A DNA stretch of 64,000 nucleotides from JANXQG01 sp963824275 (GCA_963824275.1 CAWGOT010000006.1:682001-746000), one strand, 5' to 3'; numbered from the stretch's first letter, positions 8,668-18,980 are shown. The notes: a model not told the origin generated them from the letters alone. A program made the numbers and translations.

Positions 8668-9681
8668 ATGGCGGGAAACTTGCACGAGGCAGCGGGGCAC
8701 CAGCCACCCGCACGCGGGTACGCGGCAAGCGGGCACCGCGGTCAGGGGTCGCTTCCGGTGGTGCGGATCGGAGAGATCCCGCAGGAAGACGGCGCCCCAC
8801 GCTGGCTGGTGGAAGAGTTGTGGGGCGCTTCGTCGGTGGGCGTGATCGGCGGCGCTCCCAAGTGCTCGAAGACTTGGCTGGGGCTGGACCTTGCCTTGAG
8901 CGTGGCTACCGGCACGGCTTGCCTGGGCAGGTACGCCGTCCCGGCTCCGGGGCCGGTCCTGGTCTACCTGGCCGAGGACGCGTTGCCGATCGTGCGGCAG
9001 CGCGTGGAAGGAATGGCACGGCATCGCGGTCTGACTTTGGAGCAGGTGGAGATCCATGTGATCACCGCCCCCACGTTGCGGCTCGACCACGATGCACACC
9101 GCCGGCAACTCCAGGAAACGGCCCAGCGGCTCCGCCCGCGGCTGTTGCTGTTGGACCCCTTGGTGCGGTTGCACGGCATCGACGAGAACAACGCCAGCGA
9201 AGTGGCCGGGTTGCTGGCCTACATTCGTACGCTTCAGCGGGAATTCGACCTGTCGGTGATGCTCGTGCATCACACCCGAAAGAACACGCCCAGCGGCGTC
9301 GCCGCCGGCCAGGCGCTGCGCGGCTCCGGAGACCTACATGCCTTCGGCGACTCGAATCTCTACCTGCGACGCAGCAAGGATCGCTTGCTCTTGTCCAGCG
9401 AGCACCGCGCAGCGCCGGCTTCCCCGCCCGTCCCTCTGCAACTGGTCACGAGCAATCCCGAGACGACGCACCTGGAGGTCGTGGCCGGACTTCGCGACGA
9501 ACCGCGTCTGGGCCTCCCGGAAGAGGTGCTTTCGCTGCTTGCCGAAGGCGCCGTGCTCACCCGGGCAAAACTCCGCGATGCGCTGGCGGTGAAGAACGAA
9601 CGTCTCGGCGAGGCCCTGGAGTCGCTGGAACAAGCCGGCCGCCTCCGCCGCACGTCAGCCGGCTGGCAGCGCCTCGACTGA
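8668..9681 (+). CDS. RepA-like AAA_25 ATPase/helicase carried by the transposon
   Basis: 337 residues from ATG 8668, two bases after the ATPase stop. The RecA-fold ATPase has Walker A-like GGAPKCSKTWLGLDLALSVA, Walker B LLLLDPLVRLHGIDENN and LVHHTRKNT, as in RepA/DnaB-like hexameric helicase domains of plasmids and phages (AAA_25). A C-terminal winged-helix-like segment follows (LTRAKLRDALAVKNERLGEA). Such proteins usually open DNA for replication or supply helicase activity. Here it is encoded in the same run as transposition genes, upstream of a primase-type zinc finger, so a role in copying or repairing the inserted element is possible but inferred. Its N-terminus is variable and histidine/glycine-rich. 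Confidence 0.82.
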   Translation: MAGNLHEAAGHQPPARGYAASGHRGQGSLPVVRIGEIPQEDGAPRWLVEELWGASSVGVIGGAPKCSKTWLGLDLALSVATGTACLGRYAVPAPGPVLVYLAEDALPIVRQRVEGMARHRGLTLEQVEIHVITAPTLRLDHDAHRRQLQETAQRLRPRLLLLDPLVRLHGIDENNASEVAGLLAYIRTLQREFDLSVMLVHHTRKNTPSGVAAGQALRGSGDLHAFGDSNLYLRRSKDRLLLSSEHRAAPASPPVPLQLVTSNPETTHLEVVAGLRDEPRLGLPEEVLSLLAEGAVLTRAKLRDALAVKNERLGEALESLEQAGRLRRTSAGWQRLD

Positions 9682-9789
9682 CGCCCAACGGGCCGTTCCC
9701 GTTCCCGCCTCTAGAAGATGTGAGGGAACGGAACGGTCCGCGTGGCCTTCCTTCCATCCAACAAGTTCCCCGCGTCCTGAGGAGAAACC

Positions 9790-10104
9790 GTGCCCGGAAT
9801 CGACTTCAACCGGCTTCGTCGCGAGATCCCCATGGAGGAAATCCTGAACTTGACAGGCTTCGTGCCTACGCATCGAACGGGCGAGCAATGGTACGGACAG
9901 TGCCCCTTGCACGAATCGAACTCTCGGCGGAGTCGCTCCTTCTCCGTGAACGTGGCAACCCGCCTCTACTGTTGTCACAAGTGCCACAGCCAAGGAAATC
10001 AACTCGACCTTTGGGCGGCCTTTATCCGCCTGCCCCTCCACCCAGCCTCCATCGAACTCTGCCACGCCCTGGCGCGAGAGATCCCCTGGATCTACCGTTG
10101 GTGA
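9790..10104 (+). CDS. CHC2-type zinc-finger protein (primase-like), small
   Basis: 104-residue protein from GTG 9790. The first 40 residues (DFNRLRREIPMEEILNLTGF) match the helix preceding the DnaG zinc-binding domain. The zinc ligands follow as QCPLHES, then LYCCHKCHSQGNQLD, i.e. Cys-His...Cys-Cys as in CHC2 fingers. There is no TOPRIM catalytic domain, so it cannot prime alone; it could bring DNA binding to the RepA-like helicase encoded upstream. A 108-base gap separates the two genes. It is the last gene of the element; 159 bases remain to the right end. Confidence 0.8.
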   Translation: MPGIDFNRLRREIPMEEILNLTGFVPTHRTGEQWYGQCPLHESNSRRSRSFSVNVATRLYCCHKCHSQGNQLDLWAAFIRLPLHPASIELCHALAREIPWIYRW

Positions 10105-10263
10105 CGACTTCCCTCGCGATCGTCGCCCAACCGAGAATCGGCGCACTCACAATTAACCCAACAGAGAAGAGGCCACCGGTACTCGCCTGCCCGTCTCATT
10201 GACACCGAAACCGCCCATCAACTATCTTAATCGCTAGCGTATCAATTATCTCGCCCGCTCTCA

Positions 10264-10267
10264 GGCC
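10264..10267. repeat. Target-site duplication GGCC, right copy
   Basis: Right-hand copy of the 4-base direct repeat bordering the nested transposon. Confidence 0.6.
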
Positions 10268-10690
10268 CAGGAAGGCGCGGACGGCTTCGGAGGTCGGCTG
10301 TTGCTTGAAGGCGGCAAAGCCCATCACGCGCCGAGAAAAGTGATCGACCACAATGGCCACCCACCAGCAGAAGGGCCAGACTGCGCCAGCGAGAATGGCA
10401 TCCAGGACGTCCAGAAGACAACATACCGTCAGATTGTCGCGCTGACCGCCCGCGCCGTGACCCGCGAGGACGCCTACGGGGCGGTCACCGCGGCCGGAGA
10501 GGCCAGGCTCGTCGCCGGCCGCGACGTTCTCGACGGATGGCGTTTCGCTCAGTCCCTCTCGGCAAGAGGGACCTACTGGGCTCAGGTCCGCGGTCTCTTC
10601 GCCACCTTTGAGCATGCGGCCCACGGTGGTCGCGCCCAGGTGCAGGCCGGCGCGGGCGAGCGTCTGGGCGATCCTGACCTTGCCCATTGA
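10264..10690 (-). pseudogene. Planctomycete integrase-core IS transposase, N-terminal/central part (split by insertion)
   Basis: Minus-strand fragment with GKVRIAQTLARAGLHLGATT VGRMLK (helix-turn-helix region before the integrase core) and, after frame disruption, WPFCWWVAIVVDHFSRRVMG and QPTSEAVRAFLG. It stops being coding exactly where the nested element begins; the remaining half is at 4991-5487. The most N-terminal part of the transposase, upstream of GKVRIAQ, is also absent, so this copy was damaged independently of the insertion. Confidence 0.8.
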
Positions 10691-10709
10691 CGGGCTGGGG
10701 CATGAAAAA

Positions 10710-10749
10710 GACATCACTGATTTCGGATAAGACGAAAACCAGTGATGTC
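10710..10749. other. Long imperfect hairpin
   Basis: GACATCACTG (10710-10719) pairs perfectly with CAGTGATGTC (10740-10749). Between them TTTCG and CGAAA can extend the stem around a GATAAGA loop. It lies just beyond the N-terminal end of the broken IS transposase and may be an IS end or a terminator. The following stretch to 10995 holds no gene I can support. Confidence 0.5.
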
Positions 10750-10995
10750 CCGTCCCTGAAAGAGCCCGTGTTGTCAAGGGCGGTCTCTGCGGCTTTTTTC
10801 GCTTGGGGTTGCTTTGTTTTTGGTTATATTTGCGGACGATCTGCGCGGTCCGTTAAAACGGATTGTTTTGACCTTTGGACGCACGCTGGGGCTTAAGTGT
10901 TTGCTCTGCTGTCGTTCGCTGAAGGGAATGATAGTGCCTTCCGATAGTTCAAGAAGCTCGGCCGTTTCATCGGGACGATCGAATAGATTTTATCA

Positions 10996-11526
10996 GTGTC
11001 GGGCGAACTGCGCCCGAGCGCGGACGTACCTTACGGTCCGCGGGCGTCCACGAAGGAAGAAGGCGAACGGCGGAGATCCTTCGTCGACCCGAAGGAGGCG
11101 CGGCTGCTCGCGCCGCACGGTTGCTCGCACGCGGTGATCCAAGGGGGAGGCTTCGTTGCAGCGACGGTCCGGACTGTCAGTGAACCGCGGCTCGATTTGG
11201 CAGTTGAGTTGAAGGTGCCGCAAATCTACGTCGTTAGTTCGAGGGAACTCGACGGCAACCCGCAGGATCCCGCGACCTACGCGCGTTTCGAGATCTGCCG
11301 CGACATATTCAACGCGGTGGCGAAAGAAGTGAGTATTGAGCGCGCGGAGACGACGCTCGCCAAGGTCGGCGATTGCGTGCAGAAAATGCACTGGGCGGTC
11401 GTGGCCGAGAGCTTGGAATGCAGCTCCGCGGACGAAGTGTTCACGGCCGTCTCGCGCAAAGCGCGGCAAAGGATCGCATCGGACCTGCTCGGCGCAGCTT
11501 CGGCCACATGTGGAGCGAAATGGTGA
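10996..11526 (+). CDS. Hypothetical protein, unknown family
   Basis: 176 codons from a GTG at 10996. Composition is protein-like rather than that of a shadow frame: VRTVSEPRLDLAVELKVPQI, then ARFEICRDIFNAVAKEVSIE and KVGDCVQKMHWAVVAES suggest a strand region followed by helices. No family recognised, no signal peptide or membrane segment. An upstream extension (10880-10996) is not convincing, so the true start is uncertain. Its stop overlaps the beginning of the Ser/Gly-repeat frame, which suggests that two unrelated sequences were joined here. Confidence 0.4.
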   Translation: MSGELRPSADVPYGPRASTKEEGERRRSFVDPKEARLLAPHGCSHAVIQGGGFVAATVRTVSEPRLDLAVELKVPQIYVVSSRELDGNPQDPATYARFEICRDIFNAVAKEVSIERAETTLAKVGDCVQKMHWAVVAESLECSSADEVFTAVSRKARQRIASDLLGAASATCGAKW

Positions 11527-14500
11527 GATCGGCGGTCGAAACCGATGAGTCGTGCGACACGCTGATAACGGCGGTAGGCGGCAACGGTGGCAACGCCTGG
11601 AGCTACTACGAGCTGGCGACCGTGAGCTATCAAATCACAATCAGCGGCGGGGCGGCGACGATCACCGCCTCGGGCTCCCTCACCGGCACGCTGAACGCCG
11701 ATGGCGGCAGCGTGGGCGGCCCCTGGTCGGAGTACGATTTCACCGTCACGGCCACGGCCACGGCCGGCGAGCAACTCCCCTCTCCTTCCGGGGGAGGCGC
11801 AGGGGGTGGGGGTACCAGCGCGTCGTGGAGCCAGACGACCACCAACCGCGATACGATCACCAGCGATGGAACGCGCTCCGGTTCCGGCGTGACCCATTCG
11901 AACTTCACCTTTAACCAGACCTATTCCAGCGGGTCCTCGTCGCAACCGGTCACCGGCAGCCAGAACCAGACGACGAACGATCAGGTGACCTATAGCTACA
12001 ACGGCGCCAGCGGCGCCGGCAGCCTGGAATCGTCCGGGACGACCACCACGTCTTACTCGGGCAGCGGCAGCGGCGGCGGCAGCGGGTCCGGCACGACCTG
12101 GAGCGAAAACGAACACGGCGGCACGTCGAGTTCCTACGATTACACGGACAATTTCGCCTTGAGCGGCGGCCAGTGGTCGATGACAAGCGGCGCCGCCAGC
12201 AACACGGGGAGCGGCAACACCTACCAGTGGCAAATCGCCTCGGGGTCGTTCTCCAGCAGCAGCGGCGGGGCCACCGTCAGCGGCAGCTTCATGCAGTCGG
12301 GCCTGGCCCAGACCTCGTACTCCTTGCAGGACCAGGCGAACTGGGGCACGGGCTCCGGCTGGTCGCCCGCCACGGGCACGCAGACGGCCAGCGCCAGCGG
12401 CTGGTCGAACTCCTACAATCAGCGCCAGCGGCAGCTATTCCATCCCCTTCTCGGGGACCGGCAGCGGCTCCGGGACGGGCACCACGGGCGGCACCAGTTC
12501 CCCCTTCTCCTTCAGCGGCGGGGCCATCAGCTATAGCGGCAGCGGGACCGTAAACCAAAGCGCGAGCGATTACTCCTCCTACAGCTCGACCGGGATCTAT
12601 AGCCTGTCCTCCAACGGCACGTGGCAGGGCAGCGGCGGCAGCGGCTGGTCCTCCGGCAACGGCTTCACCTCCGCCTCCTACGGCGGCAGCGGGACCTATT
12701 CCTACAACATCGGGAACGGCGCCACCGGCGGGCCGAGCGGCTCGGTTTCGGGCTCCTTCCAGGAATCGGGCTCTAACGGCAGCAGCTATTCCTATCACAC
12801 CACCAGCAACCTTGGGGCCAGCGGCTGGACGCAGAGCGGCTGGCAGTCGGCCAGTTCATACTATAACACCTATCAAAACGCCTCGGGCGGCGGGTCCTTC
12901 AATATCCCGGCCCCGGCCGGGGGCGGCGCGGCGGCCCAGGGCTTCGCCTATAGCGGCACGACCTCCGAGAGCGGCGGCCAATCGACCTCCGGCTTTCAGT
13001 CGGCCTCCTTCACCTTGAGCGCCAGCGGCGCCTGGCAGCAGACCAGCGGCAGCGGCAGCAACGACAGCCACACCTGGCAGACTTCCAGCCAGTGGGGAAC
13101 CTACTCGCACGTGGTCAACGGCGTCACGCTGGCGGGCACGTTCAGCCAGTCGGGCTCCGTGGACGACCGCTCGCACTTTAGCAGCAGCGGCAGCGCGAGT
13201 TCCAACGGGCAATGGATCCCCAGCGGCAGCGGCAGCGATACACTCGTGACCTCCGCCAGCGACTCCTTCTCCGGCAGCGGAAACGCCACCGGCACGCTGA
13301 CCCCGACCAGCGGCGTGAGCTGGGTCTCCACCGGCACGCAGACCGAGGAGGAAAGCGCCAGCGCCAGCGCGAACCACACCACCTATTTCTCGCTGCTGCC
13401 GGCGGGCAGTAGCGGGGCGGCCAGCGGGGTCTATACCTGGCAGGCCACCAGCGGCAGCGGCTCCACGTGGGGCGGCCAAAGCACCTTCGGCCAATACTCC
13501 GGCGGCGGCCAATACACGGCCTATTCCGGCGGCTACGCCGGCGGCGGCTCGATCCAGGGCACGTTCTCGCAGGCCCAAAGCAACACCCAGTCGTGGAACT
13601 TCAACACCAAGGATGCCTACCAGCCCGCCACTTCCACCAGCCCTGGCTATTGGCAGGCCAGCAGCACCGGCTCGAGCGGCACGACGGTCGATTCCGGCGG
13701 CAGCAGCTTCTATTACTCCGGCGGCGGGGTCTACGGCGGGAGCCAGGGCGCGCCTACCGGGACGCTGAGCCAGAGCGGCTCGGGCAGCGAGACGTTCAGC
13801 TACACGAAGAACTATGGCGTGGACTCTAGCGGCAACTGGTACGCGGCCAGCGGCAGCGGCGGCGGGGCCTCGGGCAGCGGCTGGACCTACTCGTCCTACG
13901 ACGGCACGATTCCCTTTGCGCCGACCTTGCCGGCCGCCGTGGTCAGCGCCACCGGCTACAGTTCGGCCCTGAGCGGGACCGACCAGCAGAGCGGCAGCAA
14001 CAACACCTCGTACAATTTTCAGACGGCGGCGTTCTTTAACGGCATCGATTGGAGCGAGACGGGCGAAAAGACCTCCTCCGGCAGCGGCGGCACGAGCGAC
14101 GTGCTCTCCGCGGAGGCCAGCAGTTTGACCTTCACCACGCCCTTCGGATCGGCCAGCGGCTCGGCCAGCATGAGCGGCCAGAGCACGACTTCCTACAGCT
14201 ACCATGAGCAGGCCTTCCTGGACGGCAACGGCACGTGGCAGAACTTGTTCTCGGCGTCGGCGGGTGCGGGAGGCGCGTCGGGCTGCGGCAGCGGGACTTT
14301 CACGGCCAGCGGCTCGACCAGTTGGTCGCTCTCGGGGAGCGGCGGCTATAACACGACCAGCCTCTACGGCAACGCGGCCAGCGGCAGCATGTCGGTCAGC
14401 GGCAGCGGCAGCGATTCCTATAGCTACACGGAGAATTTCACCTTTACGCCCAGCGGCCAGTGGCTGGCGGCCAGCGGCGCGGGCAGTTCCTCGGGCAGCG

Positions 14501-17465
14501 GCTCGGTGACCGCCGGCTATTCGGCCAGCGGGGGCTACTCGGCGCTCGATCCGGCGATGTCGGCGCCCTATGGCACTGCCCCTGGAACAGCGGAGATCGC
14601 GGCCAATCTAGCAAACGACTGGAGCGGGAGCGTGTCGGCCTCGGGCAGCGCCACGCAGAGCTACGGCTACTCGACCACTTCGAATTACTCGCCGGCCAGC
14701 GGCTGGGTGACCACGGGCAACGCCTCGGCCACCAGCACCGGCTTGGCCAGTTGCTCGTTCTCGGGCAGCACGCCTTTCACCACCACAGGCGGCCAGTTCG
14801 GATCGGTAAGCGGGACGGCCTCGGGAAGCGGCTCCGCGAGTTCGTCCTACAGCTATACCGAAACCGAGACCATGAGTTCGGCGCATGGAGCCAGCCCTCG
14901 GGCACGGGCAGCGCGTCGGGCGGCATGAGCCAGACTTGGGGCTACTCGGGCGCCGGCAGTTATTCCGAGACGCAAGACGGCGGCACGCTATCGGGAACAC
15001 TGGGCGAGTCGGGGAGCGAGACGTTTTCGCTAGGCTATAGCACTAGCGCGACGCTGGCCTCCGGCGCGACCAGTTGGGTCCAGAACGGCACGGGCAGCGC
15101 GTCGGCAAGTTCGACTTACAACTACTCCTATGCGGGCAACGGTAGCGGATCGACCGGCACGAACGACGGCTATGGCACCACGACCAGTTCAAACTGGAGC
15201 CTGAACGAGAACGGCAGCGGCAGCGGCACGAGCAGCTTTTCCGAGCCGTACACCATGACCAACGGCGTTTGGTCCGGCCAGCCCAGCCTGACCGCGGCTA
15301 CCAGGCAGGAAGATGTCTACGGCTATAGCGGAGGCAGTTCCGGGACCTATGCCTCGCTCCACTACGGCCTGAGCGCCTCGACGACGATCAACGTCGACGC
15401 CGTCACGACCACCGGCAGCAACTATGACTACGGGGAGGGCTATTGGGACACGGCGACGACCTTTGGAGGCAGCGGGTCAGCGAGCACGAGCAGCATCTTT
15501 TCCAACAGTCAGAACAGCGGCGAGGACTGGTCGAGCGTGCGGAGCGCTTCCTGGTCGCCTGCGGACGGCGGCGGGAACGTCTCGGAGACCACAAGCACTT
15601 CGTCCAGCGGGGGCCCCGACGTGGGCAGCGCGTACGTCACGATGCCGTCCGATTCGGAGGAGACCAACACGTATTCCTCGATACCGAGCTTGTATTATGG
15701 CGGGTACGGGTTTGGCGGTTCTGGCCCGGGGCCGGAAGAGGACTCGTCCTCTGACGGGGGGGGCGAGTATGGGCTGACGACGACGGGCGGGATCGATCTG
15801 CCCTGGGACGGCGCCACGTTTGGTAATGCGGACTCGATTGCGCCGCGGGCCCCGCGCCGGTCTCGCCGGCCGGATTTGGGGTTGCGGTGTTGCCGGGTTC
15901 GATCCCGGCGGCGGGGGACGAGAACTCGCCGTCGTTGGGCAGTGCGACGCCCTCGTCGCTGGTCGGCCTGGCGGCGTCGCCGACGGTGGTGGGCCCGGTG
16001 TGGGGTATGGCCTTCACGGCCGATACGGTGCCGGAGACGATCATGGGCTCGGGCAACCCGGCGGACGCGGTGGCCGTCTTCAGTTCCGAGAAGATGCGCG
16101 GTGCGGACGCCGTTTTCGGCTCGTGGAACGTGGCGGATGTCATCCCCATCATCCACCCAGGGCTGGCGAATTACTTCGCCAACGTTACGGCCGGCAACCC
16201 GGCCGCGGGCGGCGGGGTGAGCGGAAATGTTGGGGGTTATGCGGATGTGGCCGGCCGGCCGATGGCCCGTGGCGGATGCGCAACCTGGAGGCGGGGCGGG
16301 TCCGGCAGCGCAGTGCGCCAGCACGCCCGGCGGTAACGATCTGCTCGAGCCGGTTAGACCTGCGAACCATCCGAGCGCAGCTCGCGCAGTCCCAACCCCA
16401 CCAAGCATTCCTCTCCCGCCGTTTAGGGTTCGGAGGGAGGATTTCGTGCAAGACGACGAGCCGCCCCTCGATCGCGATCTACCTACATACTCTCCCGGTC
16501 CGAAACTTCCAGATATTCCCGATCACCCGAGAGAGGCATTAAGGTTTAACATTAACGCGCAGGACCTCGGCGACGCTACAGTCCGAGATTTGAACGGCAA
16601 CGAACGGCATGCAGAGATGGGTTCTGATTTGTTTCGGTTGCGTGTCCTAAATTTCGGCGACCCTAATGTACCGTTTTCCAGCGATGCCGACGTGCATATC
16701 CTTCAGTTTGTTCATACTTACGCGTATGGTGAGTTTCAGGCGGGCCAAGGCACGCGCTGGGAGAAGTTCGATGATGCTAAACAGAATATCTGGTTCGCGG
16801 GGCTTCATATGGGAATGAGGCGCGTTGACAATGGCGTTAATGCACGTGGCGGCAGTCCATACTACGACACAAACACGAACGACACCGTGCGGAAGGATCA
16901 CGGCCTTGAAATGTTTGACATGCCTTTTGTTGGCCTGTACGGGCCAACGGGAGACCCGGCTATGGAGCAGCTTCGCAAGGGTATTTCGGACGCGAAACAT
17001 GTTTGGACACGTGCAGTCCTAGCTGTCCAGGATCTTGACACGTTTGTCGTCTACGTTCCCTCCTGGATTGACGACGGGCCGGTTCAAATCCTGGCTGAAT
17101 ATCGGTGGCACATGCGTCGTAGGGCAACTTGGCAGCCCGGGGGAAAAGAAGATGCAGAACTAAGGTACATTGGTGCAAACGAGCTTTATGCTGGTCTATA
17201 TGATCCAAACGATTCAAACCAGAAAGCGCTCACTAACTGGACCACGCTTACTCCTGTTACCGCACCTAGCCTGAGCCAGTGGGAGAAAGATGCGCTCGTA
17301 GGCTATGAGGATGCTTGGCGTCTTTGCCATAGTGCTGGGGCGAATTCCCCGCCGCCCGCGCTGGAGTCCTCGCGAATGACGCTAGAGCAAGCGGAGCGCG
17401 CGCGAGCGTTCCTTAGAAGCCACCCGGGAGGTGCCGTGGACGAGACCGGCGAGCCAACCCTGTGA
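11520..17465 (+). CDS. Giant Ser/Gly/Tyr repeat protein with unique C-terminal domain (frameshifted)
   Basis: About 1980 codons across several frames: 11520-12420, 12421-14900, 14880-15850, 15850-16280 and 16280-17465. Residues up to about 15830 form imperfect tandem units of roughly 70-90 residues, rich in Ser, Gly, Thr and Tyr. Each unit alternates a SGSYSYS-like strand-forming core, a Gly-x-Trp turn (e.g. SGQWLAASG) and Ser-Gly linkers, as expected for an extended beta-solenoid or fibrous surface protein. From about 16430 a Ser-poor domain of some 340 residues follows (VHILQFVHTYAYGEFQAGQG, YVPSWIDDGPVQILAEYRWH) that I do not recognise. No signal peptide is visible and the first codon is uncertain (ATG 11508 or 11520). 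The neighbouring Rhs locus makes an effector-carrier role conceivable. Confidence 0.6.
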
Positions 17466-17924
17466 GCTCAAAAGCGGCGATTCTGGCGCGCAATGATTCG
17501 CACCGCGGTTGGTACGTACTGAAACTGTGGTTAGTTCGCCAAGAGCCTGCCGGAGTGTAAGTCCATCTTCCGCGAAGAGGATCTTGCACGATCGCAGGCA
17601 CTCAGGATACGATCTTCACAGCGACCCGCACTTCGCGGCATCGCTGATTAGCGGCGAGACGCCGCTGTGGTTGTGCGCGACGGAGAATATGGCTCCGCCC
17701 ATAAGTTTTGCAACACTAGCATCGCAGAAAATGCTGAAAAACGCCCGGATTACCATCGTTCGGTGTGTTGCAGAATTATTGGACAGAGCCATACGTCCCG
17801 GGTCACATTTATTGGGGCTTATCGCAGCCTAGCGAGCTTCGAACACCGGGTGTTCTGAGAATTTAGGGACCTGTGTTTATTGCAGTGCTTGACCGCCTTG
17901 CCTCTGCATCGTAGACTGCGCTTC
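17466..17924 (+). other. Spacer with degenerate coding-like stretch
   Basis: No confident gene. A +frame around 17667-17858 reads RDGEYGSAHKFCNTSIAENA and looks like the decayed end of a protein, but it has no start or recognisable family. Composition is lower in GC than neighbouring genes. It could hold a broken partner or immunity gene for the repeat protein; unproven. Confidence 0.3.
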
Positions 17925-18980
17925 ATGGACGCTTCTCCAAAAGCACGACCCCGCTGGTTTCATCCGACGCCCGGTTTGTCGGTGATCGCTTTGCTGGCTG
18001 TCGAGGGGCTTATGTTCCTGACCGACCGTTTTCACTGGCTTCCTAAGGGCTGGCCGGTCCTGACCGCGGTGGCCGCCGTTGGCGTGGCGATGCTGGCGAT
18101 GTTCCTGTGGTTCGGCCTGGCTCTCGTCTATCGGCGCCGGTTTCAATTCAGCCTGCGATCGTTGCTTGTGCTGACCGTTGCGGTGGCCGTGCCATGCAGT
18201 TGGCTTGCAGCGAGCATCAAGGAGGCAAGAACACAATACGATGCCGTGAGCGTCATTAGGGCTGCTAAAGGGGAAGTCTGGTACGATGATCGGAAGGACC
18301 AAGTGTTTCCTGGGTCATCGCCCGCCCCGCTGCCCAATTGGGCCACGTTTGATTTCTTCTGTACGACTTCGGACGTTTACCTTGGTCGTCACGGTTCGCC
18401 AGGCGACCACTTTCACGTTGTCTGCGTCGGAGACAGTCTGATTGTGACACCAGAACTGCTCACGCAAGTGGCGAAACTGCGCCATCTGCATTACTTGAGT
18501 CTGGAAGGCACGAATGTGGGAGATTTATGTTTAGAGCCCCTGTGGAAGTTGCGGGAACTCGCAAACCTCGACCTTCGCTGTACCCAAGTAACGGAAGCAG
18601 GGGTCGCTAAACTCAGAGAGAAGATCCCCAAGGTTAGGATTTCATGGGGATGGAATGACGTTTCTTATCGACATAGGACCGGCGGTGCTGTGTATTATGC
18701 CCGGTCAAGAGACGATCGAACCATTCCGAACGAGCGTGAAATCCCTATCTTGGACCTCAACTTTGGCCACGTGACCGACGCCGAAATGGCAACTCTCACA
18801 AGGGATTGTCCCGATCTCGAAAAGCTAATGTTGCAAGGACGCAGTATCACGGACGCTAGCTTGGAACACCTGAAGGGCATGCATCAGCTCCGCGTTTTGG
18901 ACCTTGTAGAAACGGAGGCTACCGACTCTGGCGTTGCCAAGCTCCAGCAGGCTCTGCCCAACTGCAAGATCACCCGCTGA
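17925..18980 (+). CDS. Membrane-anchored leucine-rich repeat protein
   Basis: 351 residues from ATG 17925 (MDASPKARPRWFHPTPGLSV). Three hydrophobic segments lie in the first 110 residues (GLSVIALLAVEGLMFL; PVLTAVAAVGVAMLAMFLWF; LLVLTVAVAVPCSWLAA), with RRRFQFSLRSLLV between the last two. The FSLRSLL(V) motif before a final helix is typical of a large planctomycete membrane-protein group. The C-terminal two thirds contain LRR units, e.g. LRHLHYLSLEGTNVGDLCLE and LEKLMLQGRSITDASLEHLK. A protein-binding role on the outside of the membrane is likely; the partner is unknown. Intact, flanked by non-coding sequence on both sides. Confidence 0.8.
   Translation: MDASPKARPRWFHPTPGLSVIALLAVEGLMFLTDRFHWLPKGWPVLTAVAAVGVAMLAMFLWFGLALVYRRRFQFSLRSLLVLTVAVAVPCSWLAASIKEARTQYDAVSVIRAAKGEVWYDDRKDQVFPGSSPAPLPNWATFDFFCTTSDVYLGRHGSPGDHFHVVCVGDSLIVTPELLTQVAKLRHLHYLSLEGTNVGDLCLEPLWKLRELANLDLRCTQVTEAGVAKLREKIPKVRISWGWNDVSYRHRTGGAVYYARSRDDRTIPNEREIPILDLNFGHVTDAEMATLTRDCPDLEKLMLQGRSITDASLEHLKGMHQLRVLDLVETEATDSGVAKLQQALPNCKITR

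Larger units (their letters stand above)
5488..10263 (+). mobile_element. 4776-bp TniA/Mu-like transposon nested in an IS
   Basis: The ends are set by the split host gene. The left end reads TGAGGGCGCAG inward from 5488; the right end reads TGAGAGCGGGC inward from 10263. This is an imperfect terminal inverted repeat with the 5'-TG...CA-3' tips of IS21/Mu/Tn7-type DDE elements. A loosely related 17-base motif lies near each end (5528-5544 and, inverted, 10216-10232; 12 of 17 bases match), possibly a transposase binding site. All five genes are on +, tightly packed: helper, DDE transposase, ExeA/TniB-like ATPase, RepA-like ATPase, CHC2 zinc-finger protein. Transposase plus ATPase is the IS21/Tn5053 mobilisation pair; the last two are replication-type cargo. 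The helper and the transposase contain frameshifts, so present activity is uncertain. Confidence 0.8.

Noticed and set aside
6661..8800. Long minus-strand frames opposite the transposase and ATPases
   Set aside because: The + strand frames have DDE residues and Walker motifs; the minus frames have none.
8820..10202. + strand frame of about 460 codons overlapping the RepA-like gene and CHC2 gene
   Set aside because: Arg/Pro/Gly-rich shadow; both underlying genes have family motifs in other frames.
12856..14205. Minus-strand frame of about 450 codons opposite the Ser/Gly repeats
   Set aside because: Ala/Gly/Arg-rich mirror of the repeat DNA. The + strand shows the ordered SYSYS repeat and ends in a globular domain.
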